Shown piece after piece: positions 1 through 6,647 of a DNA stretch of 38,796 bases. The translations under genes were made by a program, and so were the position numbers. The notes under the pieces were generated by a model that ran no database searches, was not told the DNA's origin, and was given only the letters and a program-made list of their open reading frames with translations. The stretch is from Kiritimatiellia bacterium (GTDB taxonomy: Bacteria > Verrucomicrobiota > Kiritimatiellia > RFP12 > UBA1067): positions 1 through 38,796 of the forward strand of contig JAEEOY010000246.1 of NCBI GenBank assembly GCA_016284515.1, in the 5' to 3' direction. Within the stretch, counting starts at the first letter, position 1; the number at the start of each line of letters is the position of its first letter.

Positions 1-67
1 GAGAAGGACGCGCCGTCAGGTTGCTGATGACGCTCGTCTCGACATAGACTTTTTTCTTTTCGGCCAT
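1..67 (-). CDS. PIN-domain (VapC-like) protein, 5' end only
   Basis: Only the first 22 codons are in the window; the gene continues past the left edge. The ATG is at 67 on the minus strand, with a GGAG Shine-Dalgarno a few bases upstream. The visible protein begins MAEKKKVYVETSVISNLTAR. A lysine-rich start, a hydrophobic strand, an acidic residue, then T-S-x-I-S and T-A-R-P-S is the characteristic opening of a PIN-domain ribonuclease of the VapC type, where this first acidic residue helps hold the catalytic metal. No antitoxin gene is seen upstream, so a partner, if any, would lie downstream outside the window. The family call rests on 22 residues only. Confidence 0.6.
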   Translation of the reverse strand, partial: MAEKKKVYVETSVISNLTARPS

Positions 68-96
68 TTGACGCTCCTTTCTCTTTAGATGTGTTA

Positions 97-102
97 ATTA
101 TA
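97..102 (-). promoter_or_regulatory. Extended -10 of the PIN-domain gene
   Basis: Minus-strand TATAAT preceded by TGG, an extended -10. It lies 30 bp ahead of the ATG at 67, leaving a short leader that contains the Shine-Dalgarno. Confidence 0.7.
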
Positions 103-114
103 CCATATCCCCGC

Positions 115-130
115 TACGCAAGATTGCGTA
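115..130. promoter_or_regulatory. Palindrome over the -35 region of the PIN-domain promoter
   Basis: TACGCAAGATTGCGTA has perfect 7-bp arms and a 2-base centre. It covers where a -35 box would sit relative to the -10 at 97-102. Toxin-antitoxin promoters are commonly repressed through such palindromes, so an operator is the natural reading. No binding protein is identified. Confidence 0.5.
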
Positions 131-411
131 CGTCGGCGGATGTTGCCACCCGCCCTTGGCGGACTCCGCGTTTTACGTGCCGCCGGTCCCGGGCCGTCAA
201 GCGCCCGGGAGCATGGAAAAGATCAATTTGTCATGCAGTTCCCCGCAAGACACCTAAATTATACCACACCGCCATTGCAAATGGCAAGCACGGGATTTTG
301 AAAATTCCGACGCGCTACAGTTTTGCCAGCCCGTCAACCGAACGAACGGATTATGGCAAAAACCTTGCAAGTTGCAAGGGCGAGTTCTTGGGAAACTGCA
401 CGTGGGGTCTA
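131..411. other. Non-coding stretch with an orphan promoter and a hairpin
   Basis: No credible gene. It holds a minus-strand extended -10 (TGGTATAAT, hexamer at 258-263) with no reading frame behind it; the ATGs that follow stop within a few codons. The putative transcript would contain a GC-rich stem around 184-207 before reaching the PIN promoter, so a small RNA is possible. At 363-379, CCTTGCAA-G-TTGCAAGG forms a perfect 8-bp stem 33 bp past the stop of the NamZ-like gene. It could end that transcript, although no T-tract follows. Confidence 0.35.
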
Positions 412-1512
412 TCAGTAAAGGCAGACCTTCGTGTTCTCGAATTCGTCGTGGGCGTCGATCCAGCTCTGGAACAACGCGCCGAGGCTGCCGCTCTCGACGG
501 ACTTGCGGACAAGGTCCGTTCCCATAAGGCGGTCGAGCACGTCGGGATGTGAGCCGGCCTTCACCTTGTCGCCGTAGTGCTTCATGAGCGTCGACAGGAC
601 GATGGTGCCTGCAGTGACGGGGTTGTAGCCGTAGGGACGCGACACGGAGAACATTATGCCGTTGAGGTTGAAGCACGAGTAGCGTCCGCCGCGCGGCATG
701 TAGCGGTAGGGGCGCATCTCGACGCCGCACGTGTCGAGCCCCACCCTGAGGTCGTCCATAAGGCGGCGGGAGTCCATCCACGGCGCGCCGATGACGCGGA
801 ACGCGAGAGGCCCGTCGCGATCGCAGTCAATTGCGGGATAGGCTTCGGTGAAGACGGTCATCGGATACGCCACCGCGCAGTCCCAGCTCCTGATGTCCGG
901 GCTCGGCGGAATGAAGTTCGGCCACGGCTCGTGCTTCTTGTGGTTCCATTCCTTCAGGGGAACGACGTCAAGGTCGAGGTCGAGCTTCTCGTCGGTGCGT
1001 ATCCAGATCGCGCACTCGCCGGGCGTCATGCCATGGCAGAACGGAACGTTGATCGGAGCCGAGAACCCCGCGAACGCGTCCTCGCGCATAGGGCCGTCCT
1101 CGACGTTGCCCATCGGCACTTCGCGGTCGAGAACCGTCACCGGCACGCCGTTCTCCGCGCACGCCTCGAGCGTGTACTTGAGCGTCGCGAGATAGGAGTA
1201 GCACCTGACGCCGATGTCGCAGAGGTCGATGACCATGCGCTTTATGGACGAGAGCATCTCCGGCGTGGGCTTGCGGAACTCGCCGTAGAGCGAGTGGATC
1301 GGGAGGTTGAAGAACGGATGGTACGACCCCTGGTTGAGTTCGCCCGTGGCCGTGGTGCCGAAGAAGCCGTGCTCGGCCGCATACAGCGCCTTAAGACGCG
1401 TGGGAAACACCTTCATCAGACGAGAGGTAGTGCTCGTCGCCTGCATTGTGAGCAGACCGAAGGGCTCGTCCGTGCGGGACAGCCTTTTTATAAGTTCGTC
1501 GTAGTTGACCAT
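412..1512 (-). CDS. namZ: DUF1343 / NamZ-like exo-beta-N-acetylmuramidase
   Basis: 366 residues of the DUF1343 (NamZ) family, whose characterised members release MurNAc from the non-reducing end of peptidoglycan fragments. Family landmarks are in order: AEHGFFG near the N-terminus (usual PEHGxxG), then SLYG, the strand MVIDLCDIGVRCYSY (usual VxDLQDIGxRxYTY), VLDRE, HGMTPGE, and a PSPDIRSWD stretch. The start at 1512 is fixed by GGAGG seven bases upstream. There is no signal peptide: the protein begins MVNYDELIKRLSR, whereas many relatives are exported. This suggests action on imported muropeptides in the cytoplasm. It is transcribed divergently from the radical SAM gene. Confidence 0.85.
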   Translation of the reverse strand: MVNYDELIKRLSRTDEPFGLLTMQATSTTSRLMKVFPTRLKALYAAEHGFFGTTATGELNQGSYHPFFNLPIHSLYGEFRKPTPEMLSSIKRMVIDLCDIGVRCYSYLATLKYTLEACAENGVPVTVLDREVPMGNVEDGPMREDAFAGFSAPINVPFCHGMTPGECAIWIRTDEKLDLDLDVVPLKEWNHKKHEPWPNFIPPSPDIRSWDCAVAYPMTVFTEAYPAIDCDRDGPLAFRVIGAPWMDSRRLMDDLRVGLDTCGVEMRPYRYMPRGGRYSCFNLNGIMFSVSRPYGYNPVTAGTIVLSTLMKHYGDKVKAGSHPDVLDRLMGTDLVRKSVESGSLGALFQSWIDAHDEFENTKVCLY

Positions 1513-1542
1513 GCCGAACCTCCGAAATGTATGAGTTGTCGA

Positions 1543-1559
1543 CCAGCCGTCACGGCTGG
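1543..1559 (-). promoter_or_regulatory. Hairpin at the 5' end of the namZ leader
   Basis: CCAGCCG-TCA-CGGCTGG, a perfect 7-bp stem with a 3-base loop. With the -10 at 1571-1576 the transcript should start near 1564, placing the hairpin at the extreme 5' end of the roughly 50-nt leader. It could stabilise the mRNA. Confidence 0.45.
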
Positions 1560-1570
1560 CAGATGCCTAT

Positions 1571-1576
1571 ATTATA
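1571..1576 (-). promoter_or_regulatory. Extended -10 of namZ
   Basis: Minus-strand TATAAT preceded by TGG, about 58 bp ahead of the start codon. Confidence 0.7.
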
Positions 1577-1578
1577 CC

Positions 1579-1605
1579 AAATTTCCACGCGTCAGGTGGA
1601 AATTT
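1579..1605. promoter_or_regulatory. Perfect 10-bp inverted repeat in the divergent promoter region
   Basis: AAATTTCCAC at 1579-1588 and GTGGAAATTT at 1596-1605, separated by 7 bases. It lies directly upstream of the namZ -10 and 33 bp upstream of the -10 of the radical SAM gene, so a bound dimer could affect both. The flanks do not resemble a terminator. Confidence 0.55.
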
Positions 1606-1637
1606 CCTACACTCAAATACGACAGCAGCATTTATGT

Positions 1638-1643
1638 TATAAT
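1638..1643 (+). promoter_or_regulatory. Extended -10 of the radical SAM gene
   Basis: TATAAT preceded by TGT, about 58 bp ahead of the ATG at 1702. Confidence 0.7.
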
Positions 1644-1701
1644 ACCCGCCGTCCGCGCCGCGGCGAACATGCCGCGGGACGGCGGCGGAAGGACATGCGA
1701 A

Positions 1702-2316
1702 ATGACCGTCACCTACCAGGTTAAGAATTCGATATACGTAAACCTCACGAACAGATGTCCGTGCGACTGCACGTTCTGCCTCAGGCACAACGGACCGGGC
1801 GTGTACGGCTCCGGCTCGCTTTGGCTGGAGCGCGAACCCACGCTCGAGGAAGTCGTCGCAAGCCTCGACTCATGCGACTTCGGACGCTTCCGCGAGGTTG
1901 TGTTCTGCGGATACGGCGAGCCCACCGAGCGGCTAGACGTCCTCCTCGCCGCGGCGGAACACCTGAAGGCATTCGACGCGTCACTGCGCGTCCGCGTGAA
2001 CACGAACGGACTCTCCGACCTCGTCAACAGCAGGCCAACGGCAGCACTCTTCGCCGGCAAGGTGGACTGCATCTCGATAAGCCTCAACACAGACGACCCG
2101 GCGGAGTATCTGTCGATGTGCAGACCGAAGTTCGGAGAGGCGGCATATCCAGCCATGCTGAAATTCGCCCGCGAGGCAGCCGCTAACGTGTCCAGCGTGG
2201 TGATGACGGTTGTGGGCGAGCCTGTGACCAGCATTGAGAAACAGGCGCGCTGCCGCGCCATCGCCGAGTCGCTCGGCGCGACCCTGCGCGTCCGCCCCTA
2301 CGAGCCAGCCATCTAG
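1702..2316 (+). CDS. Radical SAM protein of the TatD-linked family
   Basis: 204 residues. The start is the ATG at 1702, eight bases after GGAAGGA; the frame is open much further upstream, but that part lies under the opposite-strand gene. The cluster motif CPCDCTFCLR (CxxxCxxC) follows the opening NSIYVNLTNRC, typical of the family linked to TatD-type DNases. Next comes the SAM-binding GYGEP (the GGEP-like motif), then VNTNG and ISISLNTDDP, the beta-strand motifs of a radical SAM barrel. At about 200 residues it is a short barrel with no extra cluster domain. No TatD gene is in view and the substrate of this family is not known to me. Confidence 0.82.
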   Translation: MTVTYQVKNSIYVNLTNRCPCDCTFCLRHNGPGVYGSGSLWLEREPTLEEVVASLDSCDFGRFREVVFCGYGEPTERLDVLLAAAEHLKAFDASLRVRVNTNGLSDLVNSRPTAALFAGKVDCISISLNTDDPAEYLSMCRPKFGEAAYPAMLKFAREAAANVSSVVMTVVGEPVTSIEKQARCRAIAESLGATLRVRPYEPAI

Positions 2317-2349
2317 ACATGGCAAGCTTGGTAGACCCGCCTCGCTAGG

Positions 2350-2370
2350 GCGGATGCGGGACGCATCCGC
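2350..2370. terminator. Hairpin between convergent genes
   Basis: GCGGATGCG-GGA-CGCATCCGC, a perfect 9-bp stem with a 3-base loop, between the ends of the radical SAM gene (+) and ribokinase (-). No T-tract follows on either strand. Position and strength suggest a shared transcription end. Confidence 0.45.
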
Positions 2371-2397
2371 TGTTCAGCGTGAGACGACGTTGCAGCG

Positions 2398-3297
2398 TCA
2401 GGAGGAAATTTCGCGGCGGAACGGGACGGAGCTCTGAGCGCCAGGGCGCGTCACAGAGATCGCGGACGCCTTCTGCGCAAAGGAAATCGCCTCAGCGCAG
2501 GAGCGTCCCTCGGCGAGCGCAACGACGAACGCGCCGTTGAACGTGTCGCCTGCGGCCACGCAGTCGACGGCCTTCACCTTGCGGCACGGGAATAGCCTGT
2601 CGCAGTCTCCGCAGTACGCGCCCTTCGAGCCCATCGTGATCACGACATGTCCAACGCCCTTGGCCTTCAGCTTAGCCGCCGCCTTGCGCGCGCTCGCGCC
2701 GTCCGTCACCTTCACGCCCGTCAGAAGCTCCGCCTCGCTCTCGTTCGGCGTGATCCAGTCCACAAGCTTCAGCAGCCGCTGCGGCAGCTTGCGCGCCGGA
2801 GCGGGGTTGAGGATCACCGGAACTCCCGCTGCGTGCGCGACTTCCGCCGCGCGCGCCACGGTCTCGAGCGGAGTCTCCAACTGCATGAGAAGCGCCGACG
2901 CCGACTCGATGTCCTTCTCGAACGGCTTGATGTCGGCGGGAGATAGCGTCGCGTTCGCGCCGAGCGCGACGGAGATGACGTTCTGGCCCTTCGCGTCGAC
3001 GAGGATGAGCGCCGTTCCGGACGCATTCTCGCGGTCGACGACGAGCTTCGCGTCGATGGTGTCTTTCCTGAACCGCTCCGCGCTCTCGCGTCCAAAAAGA
3101 TCGTCGCCGACCTTCGCGATGAAGACGCACGCTCCCTTCTTCGCGGAAAGCCGCGCGACGGCGACGGCCTGGTTCGCGCCCTTCCCGCCCGGGTTCATGA
3201 GGAACGTCCCGCCGGAGACGGTCTCGCCGGGAACGGGGATCTTCTTCCCCGTGATTACCATGTCCGTGTTGGTGCTTCCAAGAACGACTATCTTCAT
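2398..3297 (-). CDS. rbsK: Ribokinase (PfkB family)
   Basis: 299 residues, normal family length. It phosphorylates ribose to ribose 5-phosphate. PfkB landmarks are in order: GSTNTDMV at the N-terminus, the sugar-binding NPGGKGANQAVAVARL, the strand-loop NPAPA, TPNESEAELLTG, and near the C-terminus AAGDTFNGAF, which carries the catalytic Asp and the anion hole in the form ribokinases use. The start at 3297 is where homology begins; open frame continues upstream but is not protein-like. There is no Shine-Dalgarno: the ATG is preceded by a run of TTCAAC-type repeats. Last gene of the nucleoside operon, 46 bp after the permease. Confidence 0.93.
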   Translation of the reverse strand: MKIVVLGSTNTDMVITGKKIPVPGETVSGGTFLMNPGGKGANQAVAVARLSAKKGACVFIAKVGDDLFGRESAERFRKDTIDAKLVVDRENASGTALILVDAKGQNVISVALGANATLSPADIKPFEKDIESASALLMQLETPLETVARAAEVAHAAGVPVILNPAPARKLPQRLLKLVDWITPNESEAELLTGVKVTDGASARKAAAKLKAKGVGHVVITMGSKGAYCGDCDRLFPCRKVKAVDCVAAGDTFNGAFVVALAEGRSCAEAISFAQKASAISVTRPGAQSSVPFRREISS

Positions 3298-3343
3298 ATC
3301 GGTTGAAATGTTGAAGGTTGAAAAGTTGAAAGGTTGATCAGCA
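3298..3343 (-). repeat. Short tandem repeats filling the permease-rbsK gap
   Basis: On the minus strand the core CAAC recurs five times at 7-8 bp spacing (CAACCTTT, CAACTTTT, CAACCTT, CAACATTT, CAACC). The array fills nearly the whole gap and ends a few bases before the ATG, where a Shine-Dalgarno would normally sit. Confidence 0.75.
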
Positions 3344-4372
3344 TCACGCCCCGGCCATGATGAGGCAGGCGAGGCCCGCGACGAAAAGGAGGAACATGGC
3401 TGTGTTGAGCAGAGCGGACTTCTTAGGCGCGCCCGCGAACTCGCGCCACACGAGGATGCCCCAAAGCGCCGAGACGAGCGTCGCACCCTGTCCGAGCGCA
3501 TACGAAATCGCTGGACCCGCCGCGCCGCCGGAGACGAACGCGAGGAGCGTGCCCATGCCCCAGATGCATCCGCCGAGGACGCCGACGAGATGCGTCGGGA
3601 CAGATCCGCCGAAGTAGCGCTTCGCGCCGTCGAGGATCGGCTCGCCCTGAACGGGCTTGCGCATCGCGACGGTGTTGAAGACGAAGTTCGAGATGAAGAT
3701 TCCGATCGCAAAGAGGAAGAACCCAGTGTAGGGCGTCATCAGTCCGGCTTCCGGCGCCTCCTTCGAGAACGTGAGGTCTATCGCCCGGTTGACGAGCGGC
3801 GAGAACCACATCATGAGAAGTCCCGCGACCGCCGCGAGGATGAGTCCCTTCTTCGTCGCGGATGCGTCGCCTGTTCCGCCCGAGGCGGACTGCTTCGCGC
3901 GGAACGCGAGGGCGTTGCACGCGATGGACGCCACGATGAGGGCGAGTCCGAGCGCGATGAGCGCGACGCTGCCCTGCTTCTTGACCGCGTAGTTGAGGAG
4001 CGTGCCGCCGACAAGGGCAAGTCCCACGCCCACCGGAAACGCCACGGACATTCCCGCGACAGCGATCGCCGCGGCGAGGAGGATGTTCGACAGGTTGAAG
4101 ACGACTCCGGACGCGAGGGGCCACAGCCAGGTCTTCCCGAAACTCGCCTTCAGGTTCGCGACAAAGCCCCATGCGGCGCTATCTCCGCACGAGCCCATCG
4201 TCAGGCCCATGGCAAGCGAGAAGAGAAGAATGCCGATCACGTAGTCCCAGTAGAACAGCTCGTAGCGCCAGGTCTTCCCGGCGAGCTTCTGCGTGTTGCC
4301 CCAGGAACCCCAGCAGAACATCGTTACGACGCACAGCCAGACGGCGACGGTATAGTTTGAACAGTAGTACAT
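3344..4372 (-). CDS. DMT-like permease of the ureide permease / GRP sugar transporter type
   Basis: 342 residues and about ten membrane helices, with a short cytoplasmic loop near residues 155-175. The opening (TMFCWGSWGNTQKL, then YELFYWDYVIGILLF) and the glycine-rich helices later (GGCIWGMGTLLAFVSG, SYALGQGATLVSALWG) match the ureide permease/GRP branch of the drug/metabolite transporters. These import ribose, glucose or nucleobase-like ureides. Between a secreted nucleoside hydrolase and ribokinase, ribose or a nucleoside is the likely cargo. No Shine-Dalgarno; the gap upstream is an exact 7-bp tandem repeat. The start at 4372 is the only ATG before the first helix. Confidence 0.8.
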   Translation of the reverse strand: MYYCSNYTVAVWLCVVTMFCWGSWGNTQKLAGKTWRYELFYWDYVIGILLFSLAMGLTMGSCGDSAAWGFVANLKASFGKTWLWPLASGVVFNLSNILLAAAIAVAGMSVAFPVGVGLALVGGTLLNYAVKKQGSVALIALGLALIVASIACNALAFRAKQSASGGTGDASATKKGLILAAVAGLLMMWFSPLVNRAIDLTFSKEAPEAGLMTPYTGFFLFAIGIFISNFVFNTVAMRKPVQGEPILDGAKRYFGGSVPTHLVGVLGGCIWGMGTLLAFVSGGAAGPAISYALGQGATLVSALWGILVWREFAGAPKKSALLNTAMFLLFVAGLACLIMAGA

Positions 4373-4379
4373 AAGAGCA

Positions 4380-4428
4380 GTTTAAAGTTTAAAGTTTGAA
4401 GTTTAAAGTTTGAAGTTGGGTGTTGGGT
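4380..4428 (-). repeat. Exact 7-bp tandem repeat array upstream of the permease
   Basis: Seven consecutive heptads with no slippage, read on the plus strand: GTTTAAA, GTTTAAA, GTTTGAA, GTTTAAA, GTTTGAA, GTTGGGT, GTTGGGT. It fills the gap between the hydrolase stop (4436) and the permease start (4372), ending 7 bp before the ATG. No Shine-Dalgarno is present. Confidence 0.85.
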
Positions 4429-4435
4429 GCTGGAA

Positions 4436-5479
4436 TCAGCGCTTGCCCCAGGGGGTCTTCGGCTTGCGGAGCATAAGCTCGTCGATGATCTTGCCGACTT
4501 CGACGCGGGGCGTCTTCTGGAGAACGCGGCAGCTCGGCGACTTCGGGTCGTAGCGCCAGATGTCGTGTCCGTGGTCGTCAAGCATCTCGTAGAATCCGTT
4601 CTCCAGCGCGAAGTACGACTCCTCGCCGCGGACCGCGATGAGCACCGCGCTCTCGTCCCATGACGGATGACCCGCGAGCTGGTCCCAGGAGCGCGGGTTG
4701 ATCGCCTCGCGCGGAGCGAGGTCGGCCTTGAAGACGTCCTTGACGGGGCTGTTCTCGATGTCGGACTCCACGATGGCGCGTCCGGCGTAGAGGTGGCGTC
4801 CGTACTGGAAGTCGGTGATGACGATCGGCGTCGGCCAGTCGCGGAGCGCGATCTTCGAGGAGACAGCGTCTCCGTCGGAGTTGTACTCGTGCCCTTCCGG
4901 ATAGAAGCAGGCCATCGCGACCCACTTCTTCACCTTCTTCGCGACGAGCGACTTTCCGTCAAGCGGCGAGATGTCGTCGCCCTTCGACTCGAGGAGCGCG
5001 CGCATGTTGGAGAGGAAGCCGAGCGAGCAGATGACGACGCTTCCGTCCGGCTGCGCGGCGAGCGCGCGGCGGTATACCTCGACGGCATCCGGCGACTGTT
5101 CGCTGTTCGCGTACTTGAACTTGCCGGGATACTTCTTCTGGAGATCGAGGAACTTGCGGTGTCCGCCAGGCGCGCCCTTGACCGCGGACGGCAGCTTGGA
5201 GCATCCGACCGGGATGTCTGGCCGTCCGTAGTACGCGTTGCATATCTCGATCGCGGCGACGGATCCGTTGTCGCGCGTGCAGCTCACGGTCGCGAGGATC
5301 TCGCACTCACCGGCGTCGGCAAGCGCGTGGAGTATGGATATGGCCCCCATGTCGTCGTAGTCCTCGATCATGTCGGAGTCGAGTATGACCTTGACCGGAG
5401 CGTGGCGCGAAACATCCGCGGCAGCGCAGCTCAGCGCAAACAATGCAGCGGAGACGAGTGCCGGTACGGCGATCTTCAT
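4436..5479 (-). CDS. Secreted inosine-uridine nucleoside hydrolase-like protein
   Basis: 347 residues from the ATG at 5479, chosen because GGAAAGGAA lies just upstream and the protein then opens with a clean signal peptide (about residues 1-20, ending CAAA). The mature part begins VKVILDSDMIEDYDDMGA. This is the metal-binding Asp cluster of nucleoside hydrolases, normally DxDxGxDD, here stretched by a residue or two. Later come a strand like VVICSLGFLSNM and WAMAC-type and WDESA stretches. The family splits ribonucleosides into base and ribose. Export plus a downstream permease and ribokinase suggests nucleosides are cleaved outside the inner membrane and the ribose imported. The altered Asp motif leaves some doubt about substrate. 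Confidence 0.82.
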   Translation of the reverse strand: MKIAVPALVSAALFALSCAAADVSRHAPVKVILDSDMIEDYDDMGAISILHALADAGECEILATVSCTRDNGSVAAIEICNAYYGRPDIPVGCSKLPSAVKGAPGGHRKFLDLQKKYPGKFKYANSEQSPDAVEVYRRALAAQPDGSVVICSLGFLSNMRALLESKGDDISPLDGKSLVAKKVKKWVAMACFYPEGHEYNSDGDAVSSKIALRDWPTPIVITDFQYGRHLYAGRAIVESDIENSPVKDVFKADLAPREAINPRSWDQLAGHPSWDESAVLIAVRGEESYFALENGFYEMLDDHGHDIWRYDPKSPSCRVLQKTPRVEVGKIIDELMLRKPKTPWGKR

Positions 5480-5656
5480 TACAACAGTTCCTTTCCTTTG
5501 GTGGGATGAATTACAACGATATTCTCCCAAAACGCGGCGGAAAAATCAACGGCAACGGCGCCGAAAGCTGAAAAAGCTGCTTTTGCAGGTTGCCCCACGA
5601 CGCGCCCAATGGCTTCCAATCGGCATGTCCTATAGCCCCGGAGCACGCCGTTTTGC

Positions 5657-5662
5657 TATAAT
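5657..5662 (+). promoter_or_regulatory. Extended -10 of bioB, leaderless arrangement
   Basis: TATAAT preceded by TGC, only 8 bases before the bioB ATG at 5671. A start 6-9 bases downstream would put the first mRNA base at or next to the start codon. There is no Shine-Dalgarno. Confidence 0.7.
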
Positions 5663-5670
5663 AACCGTCA

Positions 5671-6636
5671 ATGACAGACGAAACGAGAGATGTTGGGGGC
5701 ATCGGACGCGAGGAGGCGATTGCGCTGCTCGCGCCGGAACGCCGCGGCGAGCTGCGCGAGCGCGCGCATGAGACGACGCTCTGCTGCGTGGAGCGCAGAT
5801 TCGACTTCTGCGCAATCATCAACGCGCGGTCCGGACGCTGCACCGAGAACTGCAAGTGGTGCGCGCAGTCCGCCCACTGGAAGACCGGATGCGAATCCTA
5901 CGGCTGGGTCGGCGCGGAGGCGTGCGTGAAGGCCGCAAAGGAAGCGGAGGCGAACGGAGCGGACAGAATCGGCATAGTGACCTCCGGACGGGGACTGTCC
6001 CCGTCGGACGTTGACGACGTGTGCGCGGCGCTGCGCGCAATGAGGAACGCCGCCGACATCGGGCTCTGCGCGTCGCTCGGACTTCTTTCGGAAGCGGACC
6101 TGATTAAACTTCGCGACGCAGGACTTCAGCGCATCCACTGCAACCTTGAGACAGCGCCGTCGCTTTTCCCGTCCCTCTGCTCCACCCACTCCGTCGCGGA
6201 GAAGCTCGCAACCCTCCGCGCCGCGAAGAAGCTCGGCTTCCAGATCTGCTGCGGAGGGATCATCGGCATGGGAGAGACGGACGAGCAGCTCGTCGAGTTT
6301 GCGTTCGCGCTCAAGGAGATAGCGCCGGACTCCATCCCGGTAAACGTCCTGCATCCGATTCCGGGCACGCCACTCGCCGAACGCGGCATTCTTGACCCCG
6401 AGCGCGTTGTGGACTCCGTCGCCCTTCTGCGGCTCGTGAACCCATCTACACCTCTGCGCTTCGCGGGCGGACGACGCGACATGACGGACGAAACTGCCGC
6501 GAAATGCATCTATGTCGGAATGTCCGCCGGCATAGCGGGACCGCTCCTCACCACTCCGGGCGCCGATTTCGACGACGACCGCGAACTCGCGGTCCGGGCC
6601 GGGTACACTGTGCGGAAAAGTCAGAATATGATATAA
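5671..6636 (+). CDS. bioB: Biotin synthase
   Basis: 321 residues, usual length. It is the radical SAM enzyme that inserts sulfur into dethiobiotin. The 4Fe-4S site is CTENCKWC at about residues 57-64, within SGRCTENCKWCAQSAH and close to the family form. Ligands for the sacrificial 2Fe-2S cluster are visible as the Cys of GLCASLG and of ICCGGIIGMGE, with the conserved Arg in LRFAGGR. No other biotin gene is in the window. The start is supported by the adjacent promoter and by protein homology, not by a ribosome site. A 19-bp near-perfect palindrome at 5987-6005 is read in frame as part of RGLSP. mfd follows after 11 bp. Confidence 0.95.
   Translation: MTDETRDVGGIGREEAIALLAPERRGELRERAHETTLCCVERRFDFCAIINARSGRCTENCKWCAQSAHWKTGCESYGWVGAEACVKAAKEAEANGADRIGIVTSGRGLSPSDVDDVCAALRAMRNAADIGLCASLGLLSEADLIKLRDAGLQRIHCNLETAPSLFPSLCSTHSVAEKLATLRAAKKLGFQICCGGIIGMGETDEQLVEFAFALKEIAPDSIPVNVLHPIPGTPLAERGILDPERVVDSVALLRLVNPSTPLRFAGGRRDMTDETAAKCIYVGMSAGIAGPLLTTPGADFDDDRELAVRAGYTVRKSQNMI
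5987..6005. repeat. GGGGACTGTCCCC palindrome inside bioB
   Basis: GACGGGGAC-T-GTCCCCGTC, 9-bp arms around one base. The core GGGGACWGTCCCC recurs at 7012, 7079 and 7103 in mfd. Confidence 0.8.
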
Positions 6637-6637
6637 T
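6632..6637 (+). promoter_or_regulatory. Extended -10 overlapping the bioB stop codon
   Basis: TGATATAAT includes the bioB TAA. It would give mfd its own promoter, but transcription would start within or just after the Shine-Dalgarno at 6641-6645, so the product would be nearly leaderless. The match could also be chance. Confidence 0.45.
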
Positions 6638-6647
6638 TGCGGAGGTT

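Noticed and set aside
91-552. Plus-strand open frame of 153 codons
   Set aside because: No family features, no ribosome site, overlaps the minus-strand PIN promoter and the end of namZ.
577-1701. Long upstream open frame continuous with the radical SAM gene
   Set aside because: It lies opposite the namZ-like gene, has no ribosome site and a composition typical of antisense GC-rich DNA. Homology, promoter and Shine-Dalgarno start the gene at 1702.
3298-3711. N-terminal extension of the ribokinase frame
   Set aside because: The added sequence is Ser/Arg-rich shadow of the permease gene on the same strand; ribokinase homology begins at 3297.
3298-4428. CRISPR array or phage att site at the short repeats
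   Set aside because: Units are 7-8 bp with no spacers, and no cas gene or integrase is near.
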